Part shown: one piece after another, positions 5,566 to 14,665 of the stretch | Numbering within the stretch: position 1 is the first letter of the stretch | Layout: each line of letters begins with the position of its first letter | Source of the DNA: JAZQLP01 sp045542755 | Lineage (GTDB): Bacteria > Bacillota > Clostridia > Oscillospirales > UBA644 | Length of the DNA stretch: 20,143 bases | Assembly (NCBI GenBank): GCA_045542755.1 | Contig: JAZQLP010000027.1 | Coordinates: forward strand, 1-20,143 | Reading direction: 5' to 3' | Translations under genes and position numbers: made by a program | The notes under the pieces: generated by a model | Database searches by the model: none | What the model was told of the DNA's origin: nothing | What the model saw: the letters and a program-made list of their open reading frames with translations, nothing else

Positions 5566-6318
5566 TTGATAGAAACATTGATAGAATTGTTTGACGGCAC
5601 ATGGTGGATATGGCTCATAGCTGCTTTTGCTGCAGGTATCGTTAAGGGACTTTGTGGTTTTGCGAATACCTTAGTATTTGATACTATTCTTGCCTTTTCC
5701 ACAAGTAACGCCCACATAACTCCTGTAGAAACTATGATGGGTACTTGTTCAAACGCAATATACGTTATTAAGGAACGTAAACATATAAGCTGGAAAACTT
5801 GTTTGCCCGTTGCTGCGTTGGTTCTTATTGGAAGCATTCCCGGAATGATATTCCTCAAGAATGCAGAAGCAGGGTTAGTAAAAGCAATATTTGGCTTTAT
5901 CATTGTTTTGATTGGCGTTGAAATGCTTATCAGGGAGCTTCGCCCCACCAAGATGAAGAGCAACAAGATAGTTCTTTTCGTTATAGGCTTGCTCTCGGGT
6001 GTGATTTGCGGTATATACGGCATAGGCGCTCTTCTCAGCGCTTATTTCAGCAGAGTTACCGATAACTCCCATGCTTTTAAGGCAAATATCTGCGTGGTAT
6101 TCCTTATTGAGCATATATTCCGCATAATTTCTTACATATACCTGAGTATTTTTACCCCTGTTATGTTCCTTCAGGTTGCTATACTTCTTCCTGTTTTGCT
6201 CTTGGGACTTTTCATTGGTATGAGATGTTGTAAATACCTTCCTGAAAAGAAGATCAAGATGATCGTGGTTATTACCCTTATGATCTCGGGTATTGCGCTT
6301 GTTATAAACAGTCTTTAA
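5566..6318 (+). CDS. TSUP family permease (sulfite exporter TauE/SafE-like)
   Basis: A 250-residue integral membrane protein of the TSUP (TauE/SafE) family, whose members move sulfite, sulfonates or other small organosulfur or carboxylate anions. Seven to eight hydrophobic helices are visible. They include the two repeated glycine-rich halves, AAGIVKGLCGFANTLV near residues 19-34 and LLSGVICGIYGIGALL near 144-160. The start is a TTG at 5566, supported by GAGG ending 8 nt upstream; no in-frame ATG is nearby. The gene is alone between its own promoter and terminator, and it has a palindrome on its start site, so it is likely controlled by a substrate-responsive repressor encoded elsewhere. The transported substrate cannot be told from sequence or neighbours. 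Confidence 0.85.
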   Translation: MIETLIELFDGTWWIWLIAAFAAGIVKGLCGFANTLVFDTILAFSTSNAHITPVETMMGTCSNAIYVIKERKHISWKTCLPVAALVLIGSIPGMIFLKNAEAGLVKAIFGFIIVLIGVEMLIRELRPTKMKSNKIVLFVIGLLSGVICGIYGIGALLSAYFSRVTDNSHAFKANICVVFLIEHIFRIISYIYLSIFTPVMFLQVAILLPVLLLGLFIGMRCCKYLPEKKIKMIVVITLMISGIALVINSL

Positions 6319-6333
6319 GTTTTGAATTTTTTA

Positions 6334-6364
6334 AAGGACCGCATTTGCGGTCCTTGTTTTTTTT
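6334..6364 (+). terminator. Rho-independent terminator after the permease gene
   Basis: AAGGACCGC (6334-6342) pairs with GCGGTCCTT (6347-6355) and a run of eight T follows. It closes the permease transcript and isolates the polysaccharide operon promoter downstream. Confidence 0.93.
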
Positions 6365-6405
6365 GCATATTATTTCCGGTCAATAGGCTAAATTTACCTA
6401 ATATG

Positions 6406-6434
6406 TTGACAAATGCCCTATTTTGTGTTATTAT
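6406..6434 (+). promoter_or_regulatory. Promoter of the polysaccharide operon
   Basis: TTGACA (6406-6411) and TATTAT (6429-6434) are 17 bp apart in very AT-rich DNA. The leader to the first start codon at 6484 is only about 45 nt, so there is little room for an attenuator. No other clear promoter was found before the end of the 12-gene operon. Confidence 0.8.
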
Positions 6435-6483
6435 ATATAATATATAAAATACTTATATAATTCGAACTGTAGCGGAGAGACAT

Positions 6484-7104
6484 ATGTACAACCGTTTTTT
6501 TAAAAGAGTAATCGATATTTTTCTTTCGGGCTTGGGAATTTTGTTTTTGGCTATTCCTATGCTCGTTATTGCTTTTGCCATAAAAGCAGACAGCAAAGGC
6601 CCCGTTTTCTTTAAGCAAAAAAGAGTGGGTCTTAACAAAGAGCATTTTAATATTCTTAAATTCCGTACCATGCGGACCGATACTCCCCACGATGCCCCCA
6701 CTCACGAATTAAGTGACCCTAAAAAGTGGATCACAAAGGTGGGGGGATTTCTGCGAAAGACCAGTCTTGACGAGCTTCCTCAGCTCTTTAATATCTTTTT
6801 GGGGCAAATGAGTGTGGTTGGCCCCCGTCCTGCTTTGTGGAACCAGTTTGACCTTATAGCAGAGAGGGACAAGTACGGTGCAAACGGCGTCCGTCCCGGA
6901 CTTACGGGCTGGGCTCAGATAAACGGAAGGGACGAGCTTGAGATCGACGTGAAAGCTAAGTTTGACGGTGAATATGTGGAAAAAATGAGTTTCGCTTTTG
7001 ACTGTAAATGCTTTTTCGGAACATTCTTGAGCGTTCTTCGGTCAGAAGGCGTAGTTGAAGGCGGAACGGGTGAGCTCAAAAGGGAAGAGGCCTCCGAAGA
7101 ATGA
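6484..7104 (+). CDS. Initiating phosphoglycosyl transferase (undecaprenyl-P sugar-1-P transferase)
   Basis: A 206-residue monotopic phosphoglycosyl transferase of the PglC/WcaJ catalytic-core type. It transfers a sugar-1-phosphate from a UDP-sugar to undecaprenyl phosphate and so starts each repeat unit on the cytoplasmic face. Residues 9-34 form the re-entrant membrane helix, broken at Pro25. Motifs are GPVFFKQKRVG (39-49), KFRTM (59-63), the catalytic Asp96-Glu97 in SLDELPQLFN, VVGPRP (111-116) and PGLTGWAQINGR. It has only the catalytic core, without the N-terminal domain of WbaP or WcaJ. GGAG precedes the ATG. It is the first gene of the operon and overlaps the next by ATGA. The short form and the 4-ketoreductase next door suggest a 6-deoxy-HexNAc as the first sugar, but this is inference. 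Confidence 0.93.
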   Translation: MYNRFFKRVIDIFLSGLGILFLAIPMLVIAFAIKADSKGPVFFKQKRVGLNKEHFNILKFRTMRTDTPHDAPTHELSDPKKWITKVGGFLRKTSLDELPQLFNIFLGQMSVVGPRPALWNQFDLIAERDKYGANGVRPGLTGWAQINGRDELEIDVKAKFDGEYVEKMSFAFDCKCFFGTFLSVLRSEGVVEGGTGELKREEASEE

Positions 7105-7976
7105 AAAGGATATTGATAACGGGCGCAAACAGTTATATCGGAACCTCTTTTGAAAGCTACTTGTCTGTTTACGGCGATGAATACGCTATCGATACGGTTG
7201 ATATGACGTTGCCCTCCTGGAGAGAAAAGGATTTCGGCGGGTATGACGCGGTGTTTCACGTTGCGGGTATAGCCCATTCCGATAACGGAAAACTAACCGA
7301 AGAGAAGAAAGCTTTGTATTATTCTGTCAATACCAACTTGACTGTTGAAACCGCAAAAAAAGCTAAGGCTGACGGTGCGAAGCAGTTTATTTTTATGAGC
7401 AGCGCCATTGTTTACGGTGACAGCGCTCCCATAGGTAAGGCAAAGCATATCACTCCAGAAACTCCGTTAACCCCTAAAAACAGTTACGGCGACAGTAAGG
7501 TTCAGGCCGAAAAGGGGATCATTCCCTTGAATGATGAATCATTTAAGGTCGTTATTCTCCGTCCTCCCATGATATACGGAAAGGGCAGTAAAGGGAACTA
7601 TCCATTCCTGTCGAAGATTGCAAGAAAGATTCCGCTTTTTCCTTACGTGAACAATCAGCGGTCTATGATATATATAGAGAATTTTTGCGAGTTTGTCCGT
7701 CTTATGATTGACAACCGTGAAGAGGGTATATTCTGGCCTCAGAATGGGGAATACGTAAACACCTGTGAGCTTGTGCAGACCATAGCTTCTGTATACGGCA
7801 AAAAGGTAATGGCCATAAAAGGCTTTGGCTGGGCACTAAAGATTCTTTCCCTTTTTACAGGTTTGGTAAACAAGGCTTTTGGTAGCATGACCTACGATAT
7901 GGGAATGAGCAAGTACAAGACCGAATACAGAAAGATCTCCTTTATCCAATCAATAGAGAAAACGGAGGAGCACTGA
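7101..7976 (+). CDS. SDR family NDP-sugar 4-ketoreductase or epimerase
   Basis: A 291-residue extended short-chain dehydrogenase. The nucleotide-binding motif is the variant TGANSYIG (7-14) instead of TGxxGxxG, a form common among NDP-4-keto-6-deoxy-sugar reductases paired with phosphoglycosyl transferases. The active site shows the Ser of FMSSAIVYG, and Tyr129/Lys133 in SYGDSKVQAE. RPPMIYGKGSKGNYPFL follows in the substrate region. It overlaps the PGT start-to-stop by ATGA and the GT2 gene by TGATG. Likely role: reduce the 4-keto group made by the dehydratase at the end of the operon, giving UDP-QuiNAc or UDP-FucNAc for the adjacent PGT. A 4-epimerase remains possible; stereochemistry cannot be read from sequence. 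Confidence 0.85.
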   Translation: MKRILITGANSYIGTSFESYLSVYGDEYAIDTVDMTLPSWREKDFGGYDAVFHVAGIAHSDNGKLTEEKKALYYSVNTNLTVETAKKAKADGAKQFIFMSSAIVYGDSAPIGKAKHITPETPLTPKNSYGDSKVQAEKGIIPLNDESFKVVILRPPMIYGKGSKGNYPFLSKIARKIPLFPYVNNQRSMIYIENFCEFVRLMIDNREEGIFWPQNGEYVNTCELVQTIASVYGKKVMAIKGFGWALKILSLFTGLVNKAFGSMTYDMGMSKYKTEYRKISFIQSIEKTEEH

Positions 7977-8839
7977 TGAGCGACGTTACCGTTATTGTAT
8001 TAACTAAAAACGAAGAAATAAATCTGCCCGACTGTCTGGAGTCGGTCAAAGGCTTTGCAAAAAGAGTGGTTGTCGTTGACAGCGGAAGTACCGATAAGAC
8101 CGAGGAAATTGCCAAGTCTTACGGCGCGGATTTTTACGTCCATCCCTTTGAAAATTATGCCAGACAGTTTAACTGGGGTATAGATAATACCGATATAGAT
8201 ACAAAATGGTCGTTTCGTCTTGATGCCGACGAGAGGCTCACTCCCGAGCTTTGCAAGGAGCTTGAGGCTCTTATGGAGGAGCATAGTGACGACGACGTTA
8301 ACGGCGTAACTATGGAGGCTTGGCTTTATTTTATGAATAAAAAAATAAAGCACGGCTGTCACAATAAGCGTAAGCTTATGCTCTTTAAGACGGGTATAGG
8401 CCGAATAGAGGACAGGAAAATGGACGAGCATACCGTCCTTTCTCATGGCACCTCTGTATATGCAAAAAACAGATTTATCCATTACGATTTTAAGGATATG
8501 ACTCATTGGATAAACAAAATGAACTGGTATGCTACCCGAGAAATGCAGGATTATTACGAGTTCAAGGAAGGCAAGAGCGCGGACTTTGAGGAAAAGGATG
8601 CGGCCATAAGCGGTACTCGAAAGAAGAAGTTCGGCTTTTATTACCGCTTCCCAATGTTCTTCCGTTGTTGGTTGCTTTTTATTTATAACTATGTTTTTAA
8701 GCTTGGATTCCTTGACGGAAAAGAAGGATTCGTATACCACTACATGTACCATAGATGGTACAGAACATTGGTGGATGCAAAAATTCTTGAGCAAAGCATA
8801 ACCGGTAAGCCTTTTGAAGAAACGGGCGATTTGAAATGA
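7976..8839 (+). CDS. Glycosyltransferase family 2 (WaaE/KdtX-like)
   Basis: A 287-residue GT-A fold inverting glycosyltransferase. The N-terminus VTVIVLTKNEEINLPDCLESV and VVVVDSGSTDKTEEIA (nucleotide-binding Asp35) are typical of GT2. The metal-binding DxD is Asp83-Ala-Asp85 in RLDADERL. The spacing and the later HGTSVY/FIHYDFKDMTHWINKMNWYA segment resemble the WaaE/KdtX branch that adds a beta-linked hexose. No transmembrane domain is evident beyond a short hydrophobic stretch near the C-terminus (CWLLFIYNYVFKLGF), which may contact the membrane. Start and stop overlap both neighbours. It should add the second or a later sugar of the repeat unit; donor and acceptor are unknown. Confidence 0.9.
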   Translation: MSDVTVIVLTKNEEINLPDCLESVKGFAKRVVVVDSGSTDKTEEIAKSYGADFYVHPFENYARQFNWGIDNTDIDTKWSFRLDADERLTPELCKELEALMEEHSDDDVNGVTMEAWLYFMNKKIKHGCHNKRKLMLFKTGIGRIEDRKMDEHTVLSHGTSVYAKNRFIHYDFKDMTHWINKMNWYATREMQDYYEFKEGKSADFEEKDAAISGTRKKKFGFYYRFPMFFRCWLLFIYNYVFKLGFLDGKEGFVYHYMYHRWYRTLVDAKILEQSITGKPFEETGDLK

Positions 8840-9915
8840 GCGAAAAGATGCCTAAAGTTCTGATTATAAATACTGTTTCCTCCGCTTATAACGGAATAAC
8901 TTCTGTTATTTTGAGTTTTGCAAGAGCTACTTACAAGAAGGTGGACTATAACTTTCTTCCCTGCGCGGGGGGAGAGGATGGGATAATCGAAGAGCTGAAG
9001 TCCATGGGGGAGGTTATCATTCCTCCCGTTGTGAGAAATGAAAATCCCGTCGCATATACCCTTTGGCTGAAAAAGCTTGTAAAGTCAAAAGGCTATTCTG
9101 CTGTACACGTTCACGGAAATAGCGGAACGATGTATTTTGACGTGTTGGGCGCAAAACTCGGCGGATGTAAAAAACGTATCGTTCATTGCCACAGTAGTTC
9201 CTGTACCCATTCAACGGCTCATAAGATTCTTAAGCCTCTGCTGAATATGGATATGACCTTAGGTATAGGCTGCTCGGACCTTGCCAGAAAGTGGCTATTT
9301 ACAAAGAAAAGCATAGTTATGTATAATGGGATAGAGGTGGAAAAATTCAGGTTTTCACCTGCTGTCCGTCAGGAATATAGGAATTCGTTAAATATCGGTG
9401 AAAACCTTTTTGTTGGCCACGTCGGGTATATGGATGGGGTGAAGAATCACCTATTCCTTCTTTCTGCCTTTGCAAAAGCCCTGAAAAAGCGTCCCGATAT
9501 GAAACTTTTACTTATAGGGGACGGGGATCTCCGTCCTCAAATTGAGGAATATATTTCTTCCAACAGCCTTGAGAAAAACGTTATTCTTCTGGGAAGAAGA
9601 AGTGATGTTGACAAACTGTATCAGGCTATGGATATTTTTGTACTACCCTCCCTTTTTGAAGGATTACCCGTAACCCTGGTAGAAGCTCAAAGCTCAGGAT
9701 TGCCCTGTTTTGCATCATCTGCGGTGACACGGCAGGCTGATCTTGGTGGAGTTTCTTATTTGGACATAGGGGAAGGAAACGATGAAAAATGGGCCGAAGC
9801 TTTTATCTCTGTTATTCCTTCTTTGAGCAGAGATGAATGGTGTGACAAGGTGGCCGCTACGGAGTTTAATATTGCGGTAGCTGCCAAAAAACTGCTTGAG
9901 TTTTATGGGGACTGA
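8836..9915 (+). CDS. Glycosyltransferase family 4 (GT-B, retaining)
   Basis: A 359-residue GT-B fold glycosyltransferase. The N-terminal half begins KVLIINTVSSAYNGITSVILSF and holds the acceptor site (VHVHGNSGTMYFDVLGAKLGG, RIVHCHSSS). The C-terminal half carries the donor site: GYMDGVKNHLFLLSAF, KLLLIGDGDLRPQIE and the E-x7-E motif at Glu275 and Glu283 (FEGLPVTLVEAQ). The family is broadly the EpsF/CapM-like part of GT4. It overlaps the GT2 stop by ATGA and is followed after 31 nt by a second GT4. It adds one sugar of the repeat unit on the cytoplasmic face of the membrane. Donor unknown. Confidence 0.92.
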   Translation: MSEKMPKVLIINTVSSAYNGITSVILSFARATYKKVDYNFLPCAGGEDGIIEELKSMGEVIIPPVVRNENPVAYTLWLKKLVKSKGYSAVHVHGNSGTMYFDVLGAKLGGCKKRIVHCHSSSCTHSTAHKILKPLLNMDMTLGIGCSDLARKWLFTKKSIVMYNGIEVEKFRFSPAVRQEYRNSLNIGENLFVGHVGYMDGVKNHLFLLSAFAKALKKRPDMKLLLIGDGDLRPQIEEYISSNSLEKNVILLGRRSDVDKLYQAMDIFVLPSLFEGLPVTLVEAQSSGLPCFASSAVTRQADLGGVSYLDIGEGNDEKWAEAFISVIPSLSRDEWCDKVAATEFNIAVAAKKLLEFYGD

Positions 9916-9946
9916 CAAACTTTTTGCTACGAATGGAGCAACATCA

Positions 9947-11032
9947 ATGAAGATTGCTATAGTTACGAGAAATATGGGAGCCGGAGGAGCCGAGAGGGTC
10001 ATATCCCAGCTTCTTGACAGTTGGATAAAAAAGGGACACAACCTCTCTCTTATTCTTTTGGATAACTGCGAGGATTTTTACCCCGTACCGTCGGACGTGT
10101 CGGTGTTCCGTATAGGTCAGGTATCAAAAAATCCCCTTTTTGATAAGATAGGGCGCTATGCCAAGGTTCGTAACAGGGTAAAAGAAATAAATCCTGACGT
10201 GGTTCTTACCCTTCCCGAAGAAATAGGTATTTACGTTATTGGCGCCTTGCTTTTTACCCGAATCCCCGTGGTGGTATCCGAGCGAAACGATCCTCGTTCT
10301 ATGCCAAACAAGAAGGTTACCCGACAGCTTAGAGAGGTGCTTTATCCTTACGCTGACGGTTTTATATTTCAGACTACGGGAGCCGCCTCTTTTTTCCGTG
10401 AAAACATTCGCAAAAAAGGAACGGTTATTCCCAATCCCCTCGACCTTTCCCGTATTCCAGAGCCCTACGTTGGCGAAAGGGAAAAGGTAATAGCGGGCGC
10501 GGGCAGATTTGAAAAGCAAAAGAATTTTCCGCTGCTTATAGAAGCGTTTGCGAAGTTTTATGCTACTCACCCCGATTATAAGCTTGTTATTTACGGCGAC
10601 GGAAGTCTTCGCGACCAATGGACGGAATATGCCCGTTCCTTGCTTCCCAAAACCGCATTCTCCTTCCCCGGTAAGGTTAACGACCTTCCCCATAAACTGA
10701 GCAAAGTGTCGGCCTTCGTTCTTTGCTCCGACTTTGAGGGTATGCCCAACGTTCTCATTGAGGCTATGGCATCTGGAGTTCCTTCAATTTCTACCAACTG
10801 CCCTGCGGGTGGATCGGCAGCTCTTATTAAGCAGGGGGAAAACGGTATTCTCGTTCCTGTAAGGGATAGCCAGGTTATGGCAGAAGCTATTTGCTATATG
10901 GCTGATAATCCGGAAGATGCAGAGCTTATGGGGTTTGCCGCTTCAGAAATCTGCAATGAGCTGGATGCTGAAAATATTTGCTCTAAATGGCTTGCGTTTC
11001 TTGAAAAAACAGTTAACCGGAGTAAAAAGTAA
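9947..11032 (+). CDS. Glycosyltransferase family 4 (GalNAc-transferase-like branch)
   Basis: A 361-residue GT-B glycosyltransferase. The N-terminus KIAIVTRNMGAGGAERVISQ and the C-terminal CPAGGSAALI segment are characteristic of the GT4 branch that includes PglH/PglJ-type HexNAc transferases. The donor site shows GAGRFEKQKNFPLLIEAF, LVIYGDGSLRDQW and E-x7-E at Glu264 and Glu272 (FEGMPNVLIEAMASG). I start it at 9947 because TGGAG precedes this ATG and the first residues match the family start; an upstream in-frame ATG at 9896 would overlap the previous gene. Its stop overlaps the polymerase start (TAATG). HexNAc or Hex transfer is a family-level guess. Confidence 0.9.
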   Translation: MKIAIVTRNMGAGGAERVISQLLDSWIKKGHNLSLILLDNCEDFYPVPSDVSVFRIGQVSKNPLFDKIGRYAKVRNRVKEINPDVVLTLPEEIGIYVIGALLFTRIPVVVSERNDPRSMPNKKVTRQLREVLYPYADGFIFQTTGAASFFRENIRKKGTVIPNPLDLSRIPEPYVGEREKVIAGAGRFEKQKNFPLLIEAFAKFYATHPDYKLVIYGDGSLRDQWTEYARSLLPKTAFSFPGKVNDLPHKLSKVSAFVLCSDFEGMPNVLIEAMASGVPSISTNCPAGGSAALIKQGENGILVPVRDSQVMAEAICYMADNPEDAELMGFAASEICNELDAENICSKWLAFLEKTVNRSKK

Positions 11033-12219
11033 TGTATACGGGTCAACTTGACGTCTTTTCCTTTCTCCTTTATACCGCCCTCGGCCTACTTTCCTTTTTC
11101 TGCGTAAGAATGGCTATGCGGATACCTTCACAGGGGATAGAAAACAAAAAAAGAATATGTGCGCGACAGCTCCTATGGCTTGGCGTGTTATTCGTTGCTC
11201 TCGTCTTCGTGGCTACCTTCCGAGAGGTAGGATATAAATTGGGTGGCGCTGATTCCCTTAATTATATCAATATCTTTGTTCACGCAAATGATTCCGCTTC
11301 GCCTTTTTCGGAAATGGTTTCCGAGCCTTTGTATCTTTGGTATTGCCAACTTATAAGACTTTTTACGGATAATTACAGAATATTTTTTGCTCTTACCTAC
11401 GGCATTATCGTTTTGGCGTTCTGCCTTTTTATAAAAAAGTTTTGTCCCGGTCAAAATATTTATTATTCGCCCTTTATATTGCTGATTTATCCCTATCTGA
11501 AGGGCTTATGTACTCTCCGGAGTACCTTTGCGGTAGCCTTTTTGCTCTTTGGACTCGTTATCTTTAGCAATAAAAAGCTTCCCCTTCGCATTATAGGCTG
11601 CTGCGTAATAGCCCTGTCTTTTATGATACACCGTATGTCCATAGCTCTGGTTCCCATATTTATATTCTACGGGATTTACAGACTTGTGGAAAAATCGAGA
11701 TTTTCTCGCTTCGTAAAGGGAACAAGATTGGCCATCGCCGTTTGTATTCTTATTATACTTTCTTATTTTTGTGCCAGAGGGTTGCAGGCTCTTATCCTCA
11801 CTACGGGATTCCTTAAAGGGAATGATTTCGGATATATTGCCAATACGGCAGGTAATTCCATATTCTCTACTTGGCTTACGTTTGCTCCTCAGGCGGTGCT
11901 CACCTTCTTTATTCTCCTGTTTGACGGAAGATACGAAGAAACTGAAAATATTCACCGCATAAAGATATTCTGCCTTTACGACGTTATTATACTTCCCGCT
12001 GCTACGGTACTTGGCTTTTGGAGAGTCAACGAATATTTGTATATCGCCCGTTTGATAATGTGGGGAGTTCTCGCCTTTGAAGGGGAGAAGCTTATTCCTC
12101 ATAAGTTAAAAAAGCTTTACAGAGCAGGCGTATTTGCATTATTCTTGTTGTGGCTTGTTTTTCGTATATATTCCGAATGGGATTCCCTTAAAATAATGCC
12201 TTATATATTTTCGTTTTAA
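11032..12219 (+). CDS. EpsG/Wzy-type polysaccharide polymerase
   Basis: A 395-residue polytopic membrane protein with about ten hydrophobic helices. The segment TFREVGYKLGGADSLNYINIF, with a conserved Arg before a G(A)DS.NY motif in the second extracytoplasmic region, is typical of EpsG-family proteins. SEPLYLWYCQLIRLF follows it as in the family. HRMSIALVPIFIFYGI occurs midway. EpsG/Wzy proteins join the flipped lipid-linked repeat units into a chain on the outer face of the membrane. It is the only Wzy candidate in the operon, between a glycosyltransferase and the TupA-like gene, and Wzx follows. The position supports the assignment; linkage type is unknown. Confidence 0.85.
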   Translation: MYTGQLDVFSFLLYTALGLLSFFCVRMAMRIPSQGIENKKRICARQLLWLGVLFVALVFVATFREVGYKLGGADSLNYINIFVHANDSASPFSEMVSEPLYLWYCQLIRLFTDNYRIFFALTYGIIVLAFCLFIKKFCPGQNIYYSPFILLIYPYLKGLCTLRSTFAVAFLLFGLVIFSNKKLPLRIIGCCVIALSFMIHRMSIALVPIFIFYGIYRLVEKSRFSRFVKGTRLAIAVCILIILSYFCARGLQALILTTGFLKGNDFGYIANTAGNSIFSTWLTFAPQAVLTFFILLFDGRYEETENIHRIKIFCLYDVIILPAATVLGFWRVNEYLYIARLIMWGVLAFEGEKLIPHKLKKLYRAGVFALFLLWLVFRIYSEWDSLKIMPYIFSF

Positions 12220-12236
12220 CGGAGAGCTGATTTGAA

Positions 12237-13163
12237 ATGAACATTAAGAAGATTGTTAAATACTTTACCAATCCCGATTACAGATTTCTTCTTGCTGCGA
12301 TGAAGGGTAAGAAGGATTCCGTACCCGATAAGGAATATATTACCCGCATATTTCACGCCAGAATGGATGCAAAGCTTGACCTTGACAACCCCGTCACCTT
12401 CAGCGAGAAGATGCAGTGGATAAAGCTTTACGATCGCCGGCCCGAACAGACTGTTATGGTGGATAAGTATCTGGCAAGGGAGTATATTTCCCAGCGTATA
12501 GGAGATGAGTACCTGGTTCCTCTGGTAGGAGTATGGGAAAATCCTGATGATATTGATTTTGACGCCTTGCCCGATAAATTTGTACTTAAGTGTAATCATA
12601 ATTCGGGGCTTGGAATGTGTATCTGTCACGATAAGTCAGCCCTTGACCGTGCGGCGGTTGTAGACGGCCTTAAAAAGGGTCTTGCAGAGGATTATTATCT
12701 TATGGGCAGAGAGTGGCCATATAAGAACGTCCCCCGCAGAGTAATTTGCGAGGAACTTCTCGAAGACAACGTGATGGGAGAGCTTGTGGACTACAAGTTT
12801 TTCTGTTTTGACGGAGAGGTCTACTGTACCTTCGTAAGCACCGACAGGGCAACAAAGCAGGGTATAAAGGTATCGTTTTTTGACCGTGATTGGAAAATTC
12901 TTCCCTTTAAGAAGAGATATCCTTCCGTAAGAGAGAATTTTCCTAAGCCTGTTAACTATGATAAAATGGTAGAAATATCCGCCCTTCTTTCTAAAACTTT
13001 CCCCTTCCTTCGGGTGGATTTTTACGAGGTTGAGAGCCGTTTATATATCGGCGAGTTGACCTTCTGTCCCGGAAGCGGATTTGAACCCTTCTATCCTGAA
13101 GAATGGGATACCATTCTTGGAAATATGGTTACCCTTCCTCCCAAAAAGGAATATGAAGATTGA
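12237..13163 (+). CDS. TupA-like ATP-grasp ligase
   Basis: A 308-residue member of the TupA-like ATP-grasp family. TupA is named from teichuronopeptide synthesis in alkaliphilic bacilli, a polymer combining glucuronic acid with glutamate. Such proteins are predicted to form amide bonds using ATP. The family pattern is visible: the NPVTFSEKMQWIKLYDRRP opening, DKYLAREYI, the ATP-binding KFVLKCNHNSGLG (Lys114, Lys118), EELLEDN, ELVDYKFFCFDGEV, and the magnesium-binding end LRVDFYEVE (Asp261) and IGELTFCPGSGFEPF (Glu273). All expected acidic and lysine positions are present, so it should be active. It lies 17 nt after the polymerase gene and 2 nt before wzx. Such genes are often annotated simply as glycosyltransferases. 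Linking an amino acid to a uronic acid of this polymer is a plausible inference, not proven. Confidence 0.85.
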   Translation: MNIKKIVKYFTNPDYRFLLAAMKGKKDSVPDKEYITRIFHARMDAKLDLDNPVTFSEKMQWIKLYDRRPEQTVMVDKYLAREYISQRIGDEYLVPLVGVWENPDDIDFDALPDKFVLKCNHNSGLGMCICHDKSALDRAAVVDGLKKGLAEDYYLMGREWPYKNVPRRVICEELLEDNVMGELVDYKFFCFDGEVYCTFVSTDRATKQGIKVSFFDRDWKILPFKKRYPSVRENFPKPVNYDKMVEISALLSKTFPFLRVDFYEVESRLYIGELTFCPGSGFEPFYPEEWDTILGNMVTLPPKKEYED

Positions 13164-13165
13164 TT

Positions 13166-14665
13166 ATGAATAACGGTATTCAAACAACGGACAATATGAA
13201 CCGCAAGGTCACTAAAGCCACCGCTTGGTCCTCTTTTACGGAGATAGCGGCAAAGATAGTGACCCCTGTGGTCAATATAATCTTGGCTCGACTTCTGATG
13301 CCGGAAGCTTTCGGTATCGTTGCAGTTATAACCATGGTTATAAGCTTTGCAGAGGTATTTACCGATGCGGGATTTCAGAAGTATATCGTCCAGAGGGAGT
13401 TTGAGTCTGAAGAGAGGTTAAATAAGTGTACCACCGTGGCATTCTGGACAAACCTCAGCCTTGCGGTGGTGATATGTCTTATAATTTTCTTCTTCCGCCA
13501 CGGAATTGCTACCCTTGTGGGAAGCCCCGATTTGGGTAACGTGATTGCTCTGTCATCTCTTTTGATTCTCGTTTCTTCATTTTCGAGTATACAGATGGCA
13601 AGATACAGACGGGCTTTTGACTTTAAAACCCTGTTTTTTGTAAGAACGGGTGGATCGCTTATTCCGCTTGTGGTTACGGTTCCCTTAGCCTTCGTCCTTC
13701 GTGATTATAGGGCTCTTCTTATAGGAACGTTTGCCTCTTATATATTTAATGCCGTTGTGCTTACGGCAAAATCAAAATGGAAGCCGACTTTTTATTTTGA
13801 TTTCAGATTGTTAAAAGAGATGTTTTCCTTTAGTATATGGTCGCTTTTTGAAAGCATTGCAATCTGGCTGACCTCTTACGTGGGAATATTTATAGTAGGT
13901 TCTCACCTTAGCGAGCATTATCTCGGTATATACCGTAACTCCATGAGTACGGTAAACTCACTCATTTCCATAATAACCGCCGCCGTTACCCCCGTGCTTT
14001 TTGCAGCTCTTTCGAGAAATCAGAATAACGACGGCGAATTTAAGCGACTCTATTATCAGTTCCAGCGGCTTACAGCCGTTATAGTAATGCCAATGGGCGT
14101 GGGAATGTACCTTTTCAGCGACCTCATTACCTATATTCTCTTGGGTGACCAATGGATGGAAGCTTCGGGCTTTATAGGACTTTGGAGCCTTACAAGCTCG
14201 GTAGTCGTTGTGTTCTCGTATTTCTCCAGCGAGGTCTACCGAAGTAAGGGAGAGCCTAAAATATCTCTTCTGTCCCAGGTGATTCATCTTGCGTTCCTTA
14301 TCCCCATTCTTTCGGTATGTATCGGATACGGGTTTGAGGCGTTGTATACTGCTCGTTCCATTATCCGTTTGCAGGGCGTTGCCGTTGGCATCATCATTAT
14401 GCAGATAAGATATAAATTCAAGTTTATCGATGTGGTGAAAAACATCTTGCCTATGGCTGTATCTACTCTCGTTATGGGAGCTGCTGGATATCTGCTAAAA
14501 GGTTTAAACGACGGCATGCTGTGGCAATTTTGCTCAATAGCGATATGCGTGGTAATTTATTTCGGTGTGCTATTCACCCTGTTTCCCAAGACCAGACGGG
14601 AAATAATGGGCTCGGAGTACGTTAAAAATATACTTTCAAGGTTTATAAGAAAGAGGACAAAGTGA
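13166..14665 (+). CDS. Wzx-type polysaccharide flippase
   Basis: A 499-residue polytopic protein of the MOP superfamily (Wzx/TuaB/WzxC type), which flips the undecaprenyl-linked repeat unit across the membrane. The family opening VTKATAWSSFTEIAAKIVTPVVNIILARLLMPEAFGIVAVITMV is split over the first two helices. It is followed by DAGFQKYIVQRE and IQMARYRRAFDFKTLFFVRTGGS. About 12-14 hydrophobic segments run to a basic C-terminus (FIRKRTK). I use the ATG at 13166 rather than an in-frame TTG at 13160 overlapping the previous gene; neither has a strong ribosome site, so translation is probably coupled. The stop overlaps the kinase start (TGATG). With EpsG it forms a complete Wzx/Wzy export pair. 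Confidence 0.92.
   Translation: MNNGIQTTDNMNRKVTKATAWSSFTEIAAKIVTPVVNIILARLLMPEAFGIVAVITMVISFAEVFTDAGFQKYIVQREFESEERLNKCTTVAFWTNLSLAVVICLIIFFFRHGIATLVGSPDLGNVIALSSLLILVSSFSSIQMARYRRAFDFKTLFFVRTGGSLIPLVVTVPLAFVLRDYRALLIGTFASYIFNAVVLTAKSKWKPTFYFDFRLLKEMFSFSIWSLFESIAIWLTSYVGIFIVGSHLSEHYLGIYRNSMSTVNSLISIITAAVTPVLFAALSRNQNNDGEFKRLYYQFQRLTAVIVMPMGVGMYLFSDLITYILLGDQWMEASGFIGLWSLTSSVVVVFSYFSSEVYRSKGEPKISLLSQVIHLAFLIPILSVCIGYGFEALYTARSIIRLQGVAVGIIIMQIRYKFKFIDVVKNILPMAVSTLVMGAAGYLLKGLNDGMLWQFCSIAICVVIYFGVLFTLFPKTRREIMGSEYVKNILSRFIRKRTK

Noticed and set aside
8000..8794. 264-codon minus-strand open frame
   Set aside because: It lies entirely antisense to the GT2 gene, which has full family motifs and coupled start and stop codons.
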